Numbered from the stretch's first letter, positions 1-11,814 are shown. The stretch: DNA of 64,000 bases from Selaginella moellendorffii (GCF_000143415.4 NW_003314282.1:759811-823810), one strand, 5' to 3'. The notes: generated by a model not told the origin, from the letters alone. Translations and numbers: made by a program.

Positions 1-359
1 CATTATTTCATATACTACTTTTAAAATATTTATAAAATGGCCTTTTAAACCATTATCATTAAAGACTTATTTCTATCTAAGCCAGATTCCTTAAGATAAG
101 AGTATTCTCATTCATGAATCTTTGCTAAAAAAAGCCTTCAGAAGTGACTGGAAAGGGAGGTCTGTTGCTCTGACAAGATATGTAGCAATCATAATCCAAA
201 AACATAAGGAGGTCTATTGCAGCTACCCAAGTTCTCCAGGTGGGTTCGTCCTTTATGACAAAGTGAACCTACAATTTCGAAGAATAACAAAAGCATGTCT
301 AAGCCAGGGAAGGTTACCTCAATGGACACTTCAGCACTTTTGAGTGCCTTTTGTAAGCC
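1..359. other. No gene seen
   Basis: I see only short open frames here without a recognisable family, start context or splice-supported continuation. The first 120 bases are AT-rich. Confidence 0.3.
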
Positions 360-2300
360 TTACCTCTTGTGTATAATGAGTTTTGCATGGTGTTTCAGGT
401 TTCCAGTGGATAAAGTGACATGGATTGCTGTAGAAAGTGTGAGTACAAACCCGCCAAATCCGCATGAGATAGCTGGGAGTGCTATGTGCTTAACCTCCTT
501 CTTGCAATCGAATGTTATAGCGTTCCTGTAATAGCAAAAGCACAATGTATCAAATTTGCTACACACTCCGGCATACCCGTAAGTGAGACCAAGTTGTCTG
601 GCAGCTTCCGTCTCCCTGTCTTTGGAGTATCTTGTGCAATGATTTTAGATGCTGGCAGTCCCTCTGAAGGGCTGAGAAACAAGTCAGTTATTAAGTTAAA
701 ACAATAAGGAAAGACAGTTACATGATCTCCAAGGCAGTAAACCTCGAACTAGTAGCAGTTTCTGAAAAAAGAAAATGCAAAAGCTCTAAACACCCATTTG
801 CCTTACCTCGGTGTACCTGGCCTCCAACAGGAATTACAATACCATCATTCTTTCCGTCCACAAACCACTCTAATATGTCCCCGCTTTTAATAACAAACTT
901 GCAAGAGCCGACTTTACAAACAATCTTGAGGTCCTTTTCCTGATCAAAAGCCACTATATCTAACCAAAAAAAAAAAGAGAGGTAAATTTGAAGCATTATT
1001 ACCTTGAGGTCCATCACCCTTATGCAGGGGTCCCTAGGACGTCGGGGCTCGCAAGAGGTAACGGGTTTGGGTACTTGAGGGTTCCCATTGACTGGGGTTT
1101 CTTCTTGGTCAAATATAGCTATAATTAGTTTACTGTACGTACCTAGGGGGCACAAACCATGGGGTCCAACAACATATAACTCTACCATCTCTTCTTCGTC
1201 TTCAGGCTAATCTTCGTCTTTAGACTCAGATTCATTGGGAGGCTCGGAATATATATCGATTGGGCCTTCCTCTTTGTCCTCTGCGGCACTGTGTAGCTGT
1301 CCACTCACCTCTTGAGTCATTCCACTTTCTGTCGCAGCAGCTCTCCAACGGGAACTACTGCGAATGTCCTGCATTCATCGGTCCCTATATCAGCAATCTG
1401 GCAGCACGCTTCCTCGAGGCCCTGTACTAGTTCGCACGTTACAAGCTCGTTTGCGGATCGAAAGTATACAATACTCACAAGTGCATCAATCCGAGTGTAA
1501 TCGCTATCCATGTGCCACTCTAGGTGTCTTGATGCAACAATAAGATAGGAGTCTGCTGTAGTCAGCCGCTCCTGCGTGCACAAGCTTCCAGAATAACAAA
1601 TTTCAACAAAAGGGTGAGCACCTTGTGGTAGTAAAAAGGTAGACTACTGCTTTGTGGGGGACTAGCATTTTTGAGACGGTAGACAGAACTTGAACGGGTC
1701 GGCCTCTCGTCCTTCCCACTTCGGCACAGTATCACCGACGCAAGGGCCTCGCCAAACACACACACATGTGCGTCTCCAAGCACCACCACCAAGGACCTGG
1801 TTTGGGCACACCAATCCTATAACCAAAACCAGACCAAACATTCACAGCAACAGCAGTAATCAGACAACAAGAGAGATTACCACATACCCAGCAATCTGAT
1901 GTTCCCACCAGAGCCCGCAGCTCGTAATTCATGCTGCAAAAGAACTGCCCATCTTTTTAGAAAGTACAACGCACATATTCTTACTTTCTGAATGCGAGCT
2001 CCAGAGCTTGTGGCGTACCGCACGTTGACAGCTCCAGAGATGCCCGAATGTGATCCATGAGTCGATATCGGCGTAACTTGAGAAGTTCGAGATGTACAGA
2101 ATACAGGTGCGTATCTCTTACGTCCGGGTAAGCTGCATGGAAAATTACCACAACGCGCTCCTGCACTCTCCCTATCTCTGCCAAGCACACCACACAACTA
2201 GTCATATCCTGGGCCGGCTCGACCATCACTGCCTCCATCGCCAGCTAACCCAACAAAAGGGTTTTCGATCAGGACATAAAATCTAATGCGTTTGATTAAT
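360..2300 (-). pseudogene. Unrecognised, probably decayed multi-exon gene
   Basis: Several minus-strand segments look like exons of one old gene, but I do not recognise the family. One exon (about 950-800) carries FDQEKDLKIVCKVG and SGDILEWFVDGKNDG, ends at a GTAAGG donor, and can be joined to a last exon near 760-720 ending in EIM and a stop. Other coding-like blocks lie at 2238-1981 (VVCLAEIGRVQERVVVIF), 1583-1317 (ASRHLEWHMDSDYTRID) and 566-360 (ALPAISCGFGGFV). The segments are in different frames and no single reading frame with consistent splicing emerges. It could be a pseudogene or a gene whose introns I cannot place. Confidence 0.3.
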
Positions 2301-2565
2301 TTGGGAACTTCCAAAGGCGCGGTTGAAGGACGCAAGCAGCTGTACAGAATTTTGTTTCTCCGTTCATGCTGTGATTTATTTTCTTTCTCGTCCAGGCAAC
2401 ACTCTTCAGGACTTTCAAGCAGTCCAGAATAAAGAATTGGAAGCAGTGTATACACCCTTCGTCCCTGAAGCCTTCGAGGTACTTGCTTGATCACGTAAAT
2501 CAAGTTCCTGATTTCCAGCTTCTTATCTCATATAGTTACACGGCTGCTGAGCTAAACCTTACTTC

Positions 2566-2845
2566 AGTCGAGAAGATCGTACATCAAACAGCCCGCCTTC
2601 CATAGCAACAGCAAATACCAGGCCTTGTTGATCATACGCCATAGACGGCCTTCCCCGGAATCTAAGAAGATCATCGCTTTCCAGCCGCAGAGGTTATCAA
2701 AGGCGCGTGCTATTGGAGAAATGCTTACACCCACGTACGTAAATCTTGCTGGCCACAAACTTTGCGTGCTTTCCAGACATCCAGGAATCGAACGGCAATC
2801 AATCGCGAAAGCCACCAGTACCAGCGGACGCATCAGAATGTGCAA
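2566..2845 (-). pseudogene. WDR82/SWD2-like WD40 fragment
   Basis: Read on the minus strand, 2680-2570 encodes FRGRPSMAYDQQGLVFAV followed by AMEGGLFDVRS. This closely resembles the conserved WD40 block of WDR82/Swd2, the WD40 subunit of SET1/COMPASS histone H3K4 methyltransferase (family knowledge). Two residues usually found before FDVRS are missing. Just upstream, near 2780, a segment beginning MSGKHAKFV resembles the preceding repeat, in a different frame. No other repeats or start codon were found, so this is a fragment, probably non-functional. Confidence 0.5.
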
Positions 2846-3022
2846 AGATTTCTTGCAGCAGTGCTTTCACTTGAAAGACCGACTGCGAGCCAAGTACAAT
2901 CCCAGTCCCGTGCTAGGCTGGCGAAACCTTGCGCGTTCGTTGGGTACACAAAACTGACAAGAACACAGCGATTTCGCTAAAGAAACTCTGCAAAATTGTA
3001 GAGCAAAATACATCGCTTCCAA

Positions 3023-3568
3023 GTGGTTCTCTCTGACAATCTTACTCGCGTTCTCCACAGCGAACTTACATCCAAGGTAGTTCCTCGCCTACTTCATGTC
3101 CTTGTTCAAGAACTTGCGATGGAAATCACTCCTGATCGTATCGTTGATGAAGCGCTTCACCTACTTGGTAGCCTGGTGCTTGAACACCACATCGTCGTCC
3201 CACCTCCTCTACACGGCAGACGAGCCGCCGCCACCACCGCGGCGACGTCGGTGCCAAATTGCTCTTGCGAGCTTGAATCTTCGGCATCTGGCCCAAGATG
3301 GTTAACGTGGTCAACCAACCGCTTCTGGTTTGATACCGAGCTGAACATTGGAGAAGAGCCTCCCCAGCTTGTCAGGAGGGCCCTCAAGCAGTGCTGTGGT
3401 GTTGTGCTGGAAGATGATGGCATTGGTCGAAGATGGTCTTGCACAGGTACGATGAAAACTACGGTTGTAATGCACGCTGCAGTGACAGAATCGAGATTCA
3501 ACTTCTGCAAAGCTCGAGCAATCCAAACGAGCTCGAAGGGAAGGTTGAAGGAGAAGGGGAGCACATAG
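3023..3568. other. Unresolved open frames on both strands
   Basis: A 181-codon plus-strand frame overlaps 135- and 87-codon minus-strand frames. The minus frame contains NAIIFQHNTTALLEGPPDK, which reads like real protein, but I cannot name a family. There is no supporting splice structure. The stretch from 3570 to 3950 shows nothing further I can support. Confidence 0.15.
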
Positions 3569-3949
3569 CTCCACTCAAGATGACCTCTAGCAACTCCTCT
3601 AAGCTCAAGAATCCTAACTTACAACACTATGCTTTTCAATATCCATTTAATGCAAGAACTTCCTTTGATAGCAACAGTGAATACAGTCTAAGACTAGGAG
3701 GGTTGGAACAGCGGGAAAAAAAAGCGGCTTTACACCTTCTTGACGCCATTTGGATGGATCTCTGCTGCGAACTGGACGCTGTCGACGATCTTCGCCCCGC
3801 GTGCGGCAGTGAGATACAATCCCATATGGTGCGCGAGATCCTGCACATCAATTCACCAAATCAATCACAGTAGGATATTTGAGGAAATGTTTCATACTTG
3901 TGGATGCGACACAGCTCCAATTTCCTTCGCAACTGCCAGAGGCAAATCA

Positions 3950-4800
3950 TAGGTGGAGCATCCTTGAGCGTAGACCACGATTTCTTCCAGCGGTGGCGAG
4001 ATCCCGTGGTTCCTGACTGAGGTCATCGTCGCCACGAAATCTAGCACACAAATGTCCGTGTGACTTACATTCACCATCCTTTGTGCATGGGCTGATTGGA
4101 AATTCAGGCCCACAAGGGCCATGTATCATGTGCTTTTTAACCAATTCATATAATTCTGGGTCTAGTCTGGCATCTGGTATTTCGGCAGTAACTATATTGT
4201 CTATGTCATCGATAGTTCTGATTTTATTATCTTTACCAAGGATCACCAAAATATGATAGTGTGGCAGTCCTCTTTTTTGGAATTCAATCACATAGACATA
4301 AGCATTGGTTTCTTGATGTGGAACACACATGCAACCAAGTCAGGTCTGTCTGCAGTTGTTTGTCCAGGTAGAAGGTTTTCAGTGATTTCTTTCCATTTAG
4401 GATTGCAGGTGAATGTTATGAACAAATCAGGTTTTCCATACTTCCTTACAAGGCTCATGGCATCCTGGTAGTTCTGATTCATCTGTCATGGGCCTCCACT
4501 GAATGAGGATGGAAGTATTATTAGTTTTCCAGCACGTACCCTTTGCTGTTCGGCTCTGTTTTTAACAAAATCTGAAAGGCCACTGTATGCTTCAGCACGT
4601 AGCTCATGTTGGTGGTTTCTTATCCATGTTAGTAGGCCACCTTCAATCTTGGTGTATATATCGACCATGTATTGTTGTGTGAGTTTTCCTGCTGTCAACA
4701 CAGGGTTGAAATATATGCTTCTTATGCCATTGTGACATATGCCCCGTATAAAAAATTTGTGTTGATAAAATTCCATTATTGTGCAGCAAGGAAAGAACAT
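3950..4800 (-). mobile_element. Helitron replication initiator (Rep) domain remnant
   Basis: Three minus-strand blocks, in order, match the Helitron-like N-terminal (Rep) domain. 4800-4486 has LTQQYMVDIYTKIEGG and ILPSSFSGGP. 4482-4288 has MNQNYQDAM, FITFTCNPKW and DRPDLVACVF. 4330-3950 has the HUH-type motif in RGLPHYHILVIL, then AEIPDARLDPELYELV and HGPCG. This endonuclease starts rolling-circle transposition of Helitrons (family knowledge). The first two blocks are separated by one in-frame TGA where the family usually has arginine (one C-to-T change from CGA). The second and third need a frame change and have lost the linker. No SF1B helicase domain or Helitron termini were recognised, so it is a dead fragment. 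Confidence 0.8.
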
Positions 4801-4959
4801 TCAAGAAGCCTTTCAAGATCCTACTCTTTATTTTGTAGGAAATTCAGCACTTGGCTCTCCGAATTTGCAGCATGCCGGGACTGCATTGCAATGTGTTGGG
4901 ATTTCTCCTATCCAAGATGTGTGCAAGTATGCACAGATTTTGAGGAGATTTAGAAGGTA

Positions 4960-6590
4960 GTAGATAGAAACTGCTTGATTCTTATTATAATGAGGCTTAT
5001 AACATTAACTTTGGCCAATCTTGCTAAACAATAGACTATGGCCGGTTTAGTAAAGGGATGATAAAACGTGTATGGTTGTAAAACTCAGTTCTCATGAGAT
5101 TCTTACAACTTGCTTCTGAAAGTCTTCATGTTTTGCCTTTGTGCTTCGCAAATTTTCCTCAGCTTGCTTGAGCTGTATTAATAGGAACGACACATACCTG
5201 GTTTCCTAGGGTGAGAACAACATAAGGGTCACCAATCATGAAGTCCCTCACGGTAAGGTTTATGGCTTTTATTACATGCACTCGAATCAATCAAACAAAT
5301 TCTTGCAGACCTTGCAATTAAAATGTTTACCTCTAGAATTGAAGCATTGAACAAACCAGAGCAGAAAAATCTTCTTGCCTTGAAATAATGTCGATTCTTG
5401 ACAAGAGGAAGCCAAATGCATAGATGGCTTTACAAATTCTACTTGCTTCTGAGAAAACATTGATTGTTGAAAAATAAATATAGAAAACAGTTTCGCATCT
5501 CCTGAACCTTACAAATTCTAATTGCTCTTGATTGGATGATTACGGGCATGGGTCTTTTGCCAAGATTTAGGAACAAAGGCCTTGTATGCAGCATTTGTAG
5601 CTGCATTGCCACCAATAAACAGCATAAGCTCAACCCTTCGTCTGTCCAGTCGTTGGAATTTATGGACATAAACTGTTGAAAATTTATGGACATAAACTTT
5701 TCTGCTGCAAGTTGGGGGGAAAGCACTGTTACGGTGCAGGCTGTGAGAGCAGTACCAAACAAAAGGACATAAAATTGGGAAGAGAGATTATTTACATTTA
5801 CCTTTGATACAAAAGCTCCCATGCTTTAATGAACAGCATAGCATTTGTCACAGATTAAAACTCCATGTTTGTAGAGCTGGAGAAACAACAGAAGATGCAA
5901 CAAGATGGAAATGAAAATGGCTTACGCCCATTGGGGACCCTGCAAGCCGCACAGAATTGGTTGTCTAGTTGCAAGATAAATGTTTGAAATTTAGTCATGC
6001 TTCTCTCCATTTGCTAGGGTATCAAAGATCCACTCCTGAAAAACAAAGATCAGTGGACAGACCCTCTAGCAAAAAAAAAAAAAGAAGAATAAAAGAAAAA
6101 GCATTGCATTGAAAACCTTACCTTTAAACAAAGGAAATTCCGAGTCGATGAGCTTAACCTTTACTCCAAATCCTGCCAATATGCTCTGAGACACATAGAT
6201 ACACTGCAAAAAAAGAGCATTATCAACTCAGAGGGAAAAGAAAGAACTGGGACATCTCTTTCAGAGATCCAGTAAACTGCTTTCACAGACTTCCAAGTGT
6301 ATTATACAGGTGCTCTAGCTGAATGGTAGAATGCTTTTCAAGTCGATCTGGGTGGAAATCTTGAGTACCTGGCAGCCTTTGGACAGCACACTATTGTGAT
6401 TAGATGGTCTGTTCACGATTCCACAAGTGCCATGGGAAGTCAAAGGTCTCTTTGACGGCATCTTTGAGTACAAACTGGACAGTAAAGGAAAGATTCATGA
6501 GCACAAGGTATATAACATAAGGACCAATGCAATTATGCAACAAACCTCATGGTGTGCAGCCGCAGTGATACCTGGAAAAATGCATTGAAA
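4960..6590 (-). pseudogene. Exon-like remnants of an unrecognised gene
   Basis: No long ORF is convincing, but several minus-strand pieces sit between plausible AG and GT signals. Near 6207-6120 an exon reads CIYVSQSILAGFGVKVKLID then SEFPLFK before a GTAAGG donor. Near 6040-5998 one reads EWIFDTLANGEKHD and a stop. Near 6575 there is GITAAAHHE, and near 5170-5110 QAEENLRSTKAKHEDFQKQV (coiled-coil-like). A 127-codon frame at 5822-5439 is unrecognised; inside it a 25-base phrase about 'atttatggacataaac' is tandemly repeated (5660-5700). The family is unknown. Confidence 0.3.
6309..6369 (+). pseudogene. tRNA-like relic
   Basis: GGTGCTC at 6309-6315 can pair along 7 bp (one G-T) with GAGTACC at 6363-6369. 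Between them TAGCTGAATGG fits a polymerase III A box and GGTGGAAATC sits where a B box/T-loop would be, but has lost the TTC core. At 61 nt it is about 11 nt short of a normal tRNA, with no clean anticodon arm. It is probably a tRNA pseudogene or a tRNA-derived SINE piece. Confidence 0.25.
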
Positions 6591-6599
6591 AAAACTGGT

Positions 6600-7684
6600 T
6601 TACCCTAAAAAAAATAAAAAATTTCACCCTCAATTGTTTTTTTGCCATGTGTTTTCATCTCCACCATTAAGCTCGAAAAGAATCTCGATTGAATATGTCG
6701 TCTTGCTCTTTTAAATATAGAAGGATGATAATAATATATAAGAAAATTATATATTTTTTAAATTGCATAATATTTTTAAGATACCAGAAAATTAATATTA
6801 ACATTTATAAAATTAATGTGGAGGAATAATTTTAATTATAATCTTAATTAAAAATAATATTTAATTTAATTTCTAGTGTGAGTGCATAGAATATGAAAAT
6901 GGAATACAAAAATGTGCATATCAATTAGCCCAAAAACCTTAGATTATATACATGAGCAAATGATCTAGATTGAAATCAATCCAACAATTATCAAAATTCC
7001 ACTATGTTAATATTAGTATATATCATTATAATTGTATATTTGAATTTCACATCATCCTTTCTTCTCATAATGATGGAAAACAATCAAAGTTCTTTAGTAG
7101 ATGGGTTAGAATGTAGAAAAATATTAAGAAGAGGTATCAGTGAATCTGTAAGTAGTGCCACTTGTTTTTACTCCCTTGTATAAAGTGGTTTAGCTTTTGC
7201 ATATCCATAATTTCTGGAGGATCAGCCTATTAAATGCCATGCCAAATTTTATAAATTTGCAATCTAACTTGCTAGAACACTTGATATTAAACAAATTACA
7301 TACCATAAAATTGGAAAAATAGATTAACACTAAGTCATTTATTTTATACTTCACAAGGGGATGATAATGGGAGTTATAGTGCCATTCTTGTCCCATTTGT
7401 AAGCAGCCTAATGTCAAATTCAATTCATTTGCATTTTTATTTAAAGCAATTCTTATGTATTATAATGATTTACTGTGATAGCAAACATAATATAAAATAT
7501 TTTGTTAAATGTTATTCCTAGAATCAAACTTTGAACACTTAATTAGTTTTAATGGCAAAAATTATATAAAATTCAACTGTGTTTAAAACTTTTAATTGTA
7601 CTTTATTGAATGCCAAATTAATTTGATCATCTAGATTTAAGGACATTAATACTATGTATTAGAGTGATATAATAATAATATATT
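6600..7684. other. AT-rich gap
   Basis: Strongly AT-rich sequence up to the RMI1 stop codon. The only sizeable frame (7423-7190, minus) has no recognisable family and matches the base composition of its surroundings. I see no gene here. Confidence 0.4.
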
Positions 7685-9569
7685 CTAATTAATATTAAAC
7701 AAGTCCATCTCCATACTACTTGAGCTTTGGGCCTCAACTCGGGCGAGAAGGGTCCATCCATCTCCAGATGCATGTAGGCATTCGTTCACGGCCACAACCC
7801 TCACGATGTCCCCGAATTCTATGTCCATGTATCCCTGAAGAAAATAACCAGTCAAAAGTACAAGAAGAAAAACAATAATACCTGGTATCTCTTGAGAAAA
7901 GCTTGAAGTTCTCTCATCTTTGATTTCATTCGCGCGTGTTCGTTGCTCACTATAGCGGCACTTACTTCCAAAGGGGAGTGTCCGATCATCCTCTCAACCA
8001 GCTGCAAAATCGGAGACCGTACTCTTGACTAAACAGAATTGAAGCTTTACCTCGTGGTTCACTAAAGCTTCTGTTAAAAGGCTTCCATCTTCGATGTATA
8101 TCGCCAGCCGGTATGCATTGCGATCCTTGAAAAGGAACTCTTTCACGGCTGTAAGGAAACACTGTATCCAGAAAACGAATCGTGCTTTCTTTTTTCTTTT
8201 CTTTTGTTACCTTAACTCGGCCTGATTGAACTACACCAAACTCCATAAACCGCCTCTGTAGAACCGCCAGATACGTAAAGGGAGGGGACTCCAGGCTGTC
8301 TGCGGCTGAAAAATGGACGGGCATATGTCACGAAAATCTGAAGATCATAAAACTTACTGCGCAGTTGTCTTCTACTCCTGGTTTCATTGGATTGGAGGGA
8401 AAGCATACGAATACGCGAAGTTCCCAGGCCGATAGAAGTCTCGGAAGGTGTGCCAGACGAGGTCCGATGCGTAGTTTCGTCCTGTCCTGGAGGTGAACAT
8501 CAAAAGCATTAGGCAGGGAGAGAAAACCTGAAAGGCCTTCTTTGTGTTTACTTGGTGTTTGTTCACTGTAGGAATATGAACCGCGAGAAAAATCTTCTAT
8601 AGAAACAGGTGCTTGCCTTCCTGAAGACAAAAAAGTAGAGACAGAAAATCAAAATACAAGGATAGAAGAACGAAAGAAAGAAGGCAAACACAGTCACTGT
8701 GCAAAAGTTAGACCTGTATATGGATGATCACGAACAGTCGAAGAAGGTTGCTGCTCATTCCAGGATTGGCTGCAGCGCCATTGTTTTCTTGGACGTCAGG
8801 AGTTCGGGGCCAGGCAGCTTGTGTAAGTTGCTCTTCCAACGATGGTGGAGTAGTACCACGCGGGTGCCTGCAAATATCCTTAACTAGTACACGAAGAAGA
8901 AAACTTTACCTGTTTCCCCGAGGAGGTTTGTTTACTTGATGTACCACTCTCTGTCGAGCCTCTTCAAGCTCTTGGACAACACCTCCTAGAACAGTAACAA
9001 TTTCCGGGACAAGAAGAAACATCCCTCTCCGGATGCAGACATTCCTTACGCAAATCTGCGGTTGGGAGAAAGAAAAATCAAGGAAAGGATTTCTTGAACG
9101 CGTACCTTCAAACCAGCTGGTTGTAAGACTTTGAGCTGTGGGATAGGACGATACTCAGTGCCAAAAACTCGTTGAGCACCGTCGGTCATGGATAGCTTCA
9201 AGCATCGACTTCCAATTCCAGCATTTCTTTCCTGGTAGCGATCCTTGAGGCCGCAGCAAATGTCCACCGTTTCATCTACCTGTGTGCCATGCTCCCATCG
9301 ATAAAAAAAAATATAGAAAAACTTTCACTTACTTGTAGAACGAAAGGGCCTGCTAGCTCCACTTTGTGCATCGCCTGGACCCCTGGAGGAAGCACAGCAT
9401 CGGTGACGAGATTGAAATCGGCAGCGAGGAGATGCGCAAAGCATTTCTCGGCGCGCGAGTCTACCGGCAACTGTGACGCTCCGCTCTGCTCGCGCAGGCA
9501 AGAAGAAAGCCACTGCGCATTAGGCCGCATTCCGCGAGAAGCCAGAATCTCCACAACCCGCTCCTCCAT
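7685..9569 (-). CDS. RMI1: RMI1 (RecQ-mediated genome instability protein 1), proximal copy, frame-broken in exon 4
   Basis: RMI1 is the OB-fold scaffold of the RecQ helicase-topoisomerase III (RTR) complex that dissolves double Holliday junctions (family knowledge). My model has ten exons. Exon 1 (9569-9333) has LPPGVQAMHKVELAGPFVLQ. Exon 2 (9279-9106) has the OB-fold signature RCLKLSMTDGAQRVFG and EYRPIPQL. Exon 3 (9055-8910) has RRGMFLLVPEIVTVLGG and VNKPPRGN. Exon 4 is 8867-8714. Later exons include PPFTYLAVLQRRFMEFG, YIEDGSLLTEALVNHE and MIGHSPLEVSAAI; the last ends at TAG 7687-7685. Exon 4 contains 8 bases (8791-8798) absent from the distal copy. With them, the frame stops just after exon 4 (about 240 aa, the OB module); without them, all ten exons join in frame (about 460 aa). 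The promoter is shared with the divergent oligopeptidase copy. Confidence 0.75.
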
Positions 9570-9639
9570 TGAAATCCCAAAACCCTACTAGGGTTCTAAG
9601 CATCCCGCCATTTTGCTAGCTTGAAAGGTTCCAGGAATA

Positions 9640-10600
9640 TGCTTACCAAGCAAGGGCTTTATGGTGTTTTGCCGCGCGCACTCTCTTCTCTTCCAGATCG
9701 TGCATTGCGGAAATTCGCTCCTGCGGCGCCGAGGATATCGTTCCCCGAGACGCGCCACGGCGTGACATGGGACGATCCCTGCCACTGGCTGCGAAATTCG
9801 GACGAATCAGCACGCGCAATCGACCATGGCTGGGACAAGGGAGCTGCAGCGCCAGATCCGCCAGGAAATGGCGAGTAGGATGGAGAAGGAGCTCGCGTCG
9901 CTGCCAGAGCGCTGGGGGCATTGGTGAGTTCTTCCCGTTTTAACTTTTAGTTTTTGGCTTAGACGAAAAGCTTAATGACAATGTAGGAAATTTCGTGCAA
10001 ATCCCGCAAGGGAAAGATCTACTCGAGACGAAGAGCCCGCAAAGGTGGAAGGCTGAAGGCTTTCTTGACAAAGTTTTCTCGACAAGAAGCAGAGTGAAGT
10101 GATGATCGACATCAATGCGCTTGCTGCGAAGCACGATAAAGTTTTGAGGATCTATCCTTCGTTCTCTCGTCGTAGCTATCATGAGGATGATCGATCGAAA
10201 GGACCTGCATTGCGATGAACGAGATTCACAAAATTCGGCACTCTGAGACCAGGAAAGGAAACGAAGCGACTAGAGCAAAATTCAGGGAAGACCTCACCGT
10301 TTTATACCCCCGGGAAGTGGAAGGCCAACGGCCTGTGGCAACAAGTTTAATAATGTTGATTCAACATAGCAATCCAGGCACATATAACTCGTCTTTAGGT
10401 TATAGCATAACTTAGAGAAATTTTTCTCACTGCCTCGTGTAACTAAAGTTTTTCCATGGTGAATGTAGTGGTAGTATCCTCCCACCTCATCCGGATGGCT
10501 TATCTCCAAACAGATAGAGTTGATGATCCACCAATGTTTTGGGCGAGAAGACTAGCGTCACTTCTCGTTTTTCACAGCGAAAAGGAGGTTGTCCCATGAA
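9640..10600 (+). pseudogene. Prolyl oligopeptidase, dead proximal copy
   Basis: This is the decayed duplicate of the intact gene at 13447-16136. Exon 1 keeps FPETRHGVTWDDPCHWLRN, then loses about 20 codons and shifts frame to a stop at 9878. An exon 2 counterpart follows at 9988-10135 (encoding a version of SEVMIDINALAAKH), with deletions. About 400 bases on, 10540-10600 matches a later part of the intact gene (around 14609-14760), so most of the body is missing. The bases between, 10210-10535, are not in the intact copy and contain nothing I can name. Confidence 0.8.
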
Positions 10601-10637
10601 ATCGCCACCGTCCATCAAACATCATCCCAGCCGTCGA

Positions 10638-10643
10638 TATAAA
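10638..10643 (+). promoter_or_regulatory. TATA box of the kinase gene
   Basis: TATAAA lies 56 bases before the kinase ATG, a usual plant core-promoter distance once a short leader is allowed. Confidence 0.45.
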
Positions 10644-10693
10644 CCCGTTTTGAGGAAGCTAGGTCTTCCATTCAGCAAGAAGGTCTGGGAGCG

Positions 10694-11617
10694 ATGGCGC
10701 GTGACACCGGTGAGTTAAGCGAGGATGACTGTAGTGAGCTTCTCAAGTTCTACATGAGGGGAAAGCGGCTGGGATGTGGAGGGCAAGGGCAGGTTTTCAT
10801 GATCCATAATGGCCGCAACACTTATGCTGGAAAGTTGTTTCGATCGGGGAGTGATGCCGAGAGAGAAGCTCGGCTCATGTCCAAGCTTCACGCCTGCCCT
10901 GGGGTCGTCTCCTCCAAGGGTTTTGTCAGGGAGAGAGATGGTGCCAAGTGCTATGGCACCATCGTCATGGAGCTGTGTGGCCCAAACCTATGCGAGGGGT
11001 TGATCAATTGCGGGCCGATGAGGGAGGAGGATGTAGCGAAGACCATCAAGAAGCTGGCTGAAACGCTCAAGGAGATCCACTCCAGGGGAATTATCCACCG
11101 GGATCTCAAGCCGGAGAACATTCTTGTCAAGCTCAATGCCACTAGTGTGCACGATGTTCTGATTGGAGACTTCGGGATAGCCACAGACCTGCACAGGGAG
11201 ATGTCAAAGTACTGTGGCACGGAAAAGTATATGGCACCAGAGGTGATGGCGAGGAAGGGCCGCAAGGGAGAATCACAGAGCTTCTACACAGCAGCCATTG
11301 ATGTGTGGGGTTTGGGAGTCATTGCGTACGAGCTGTTGAAAGGTCACAAATCGAGAATGGAAATCGATTTCTTGAGAGCGGGAGCATTTCCAACTGGTTT
11401 TGGCTCGGACCAGGCGGAGGATCTTCTCCGGGGGATGTTAGCTGTTGAACCGAGCAAGAGGGTAACGCTGGACCGTGTGCTTGCACATCCCTGGATCGTG
11501 AAGCATTGCAGCAGCAGTAGCAAGATCGAGACGACGACACGCAGCAGGCGCTGTGGAATGAAGAGGAGTCTTCCCAGCAACAGCGACTTGATCGTGAAAA
11601 AAGCTCGTGCAGCTTAA
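10694..11617 (+). CDS. Intronless serine/threonine protein kinase (CDPK/PEPC-kinase-like)
   Basis: A 307-residue single-exon protein that is almost entirely a kinase domain. Visible motifs are the glycine loop LGCGGQGQVF (residues about 25-34), YAGKLF with the ATP-binding lysine, catalytic HRDLKPENIL, metal-binding DFG in IGDFGIATDL, KYMAPEV, and a subdomain XI HPWIVKH. The layout resembles the CDPK/SnRK group and the small PEPC kinases, but no EF-hands or autoinhibitory segment follow. The C-terminus is short, basic and serine-rich (residues about 275-307) and might be a nuclear localisation signal. All catalytic residues are present, so an active kinase is likely; the substrate is unknown. 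It lies between two duplicated RMI1-oligopeptidase blocks and has no second copy here. Confidence 0.85.
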   Translation: MARDTGELSEDDCSELLKFYMRGKRLGCGGQGQVFMIHNGRNTYAGKLFRSGSDAEREARLMSKLHACPGVVSSKGFVRERDGAKCYGTIVMELCGPNLCEGLINCGPMREEDVAKTIKKLAETLKEIHSRGIIHRDLKPENILVKLNATSVHDVLIGDFGIATDLHREMSKYCGTEKYMAPEVMARKGRKGESQSFYTAAIDVWGLGVIAYELLKGHKSRMEIDFLRAGAFPTGFGSDQAEDLLRGMLAVEPSKRVTLDRVLAHPWIVKHCSSSSKIETTTRSRRCGMKRSLPSNSDLIVKKARAA

Positions 11618-11814
11618 CAGCACCAGTTCGGTAAGCATCGTTTTTGATTGAAGAGTACAGGTACTAACTTTGCTTGCTTGGTCACCGGGTGGAAAAAAAA
11701 ATTGCGAGACAACGATCTCTTTGTGAGAAAGATTTTTTATATCAATGCAAGAACTGTCTTTGCAAGTTATGAGTTTTCCTTTCTATTCTCTTGATGGGAA
11801 CAGTCAAATTCAAT

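Noticed and set aside
3830-3873. MVREILHI, resembling the start of beta-tubulin
   Set aside because: Only about eight residues match, and the conserved glycine-rich continuation of tubulin is absent; taken as chance.
10210-10535. Possible LTR-retrotransposon piece between the dead oligopeptidase exons
   Set aside because: A TGTTGATTCAACA-like start caught my eye, but there is no matching second end, no polyprotein motif and no target duplication.
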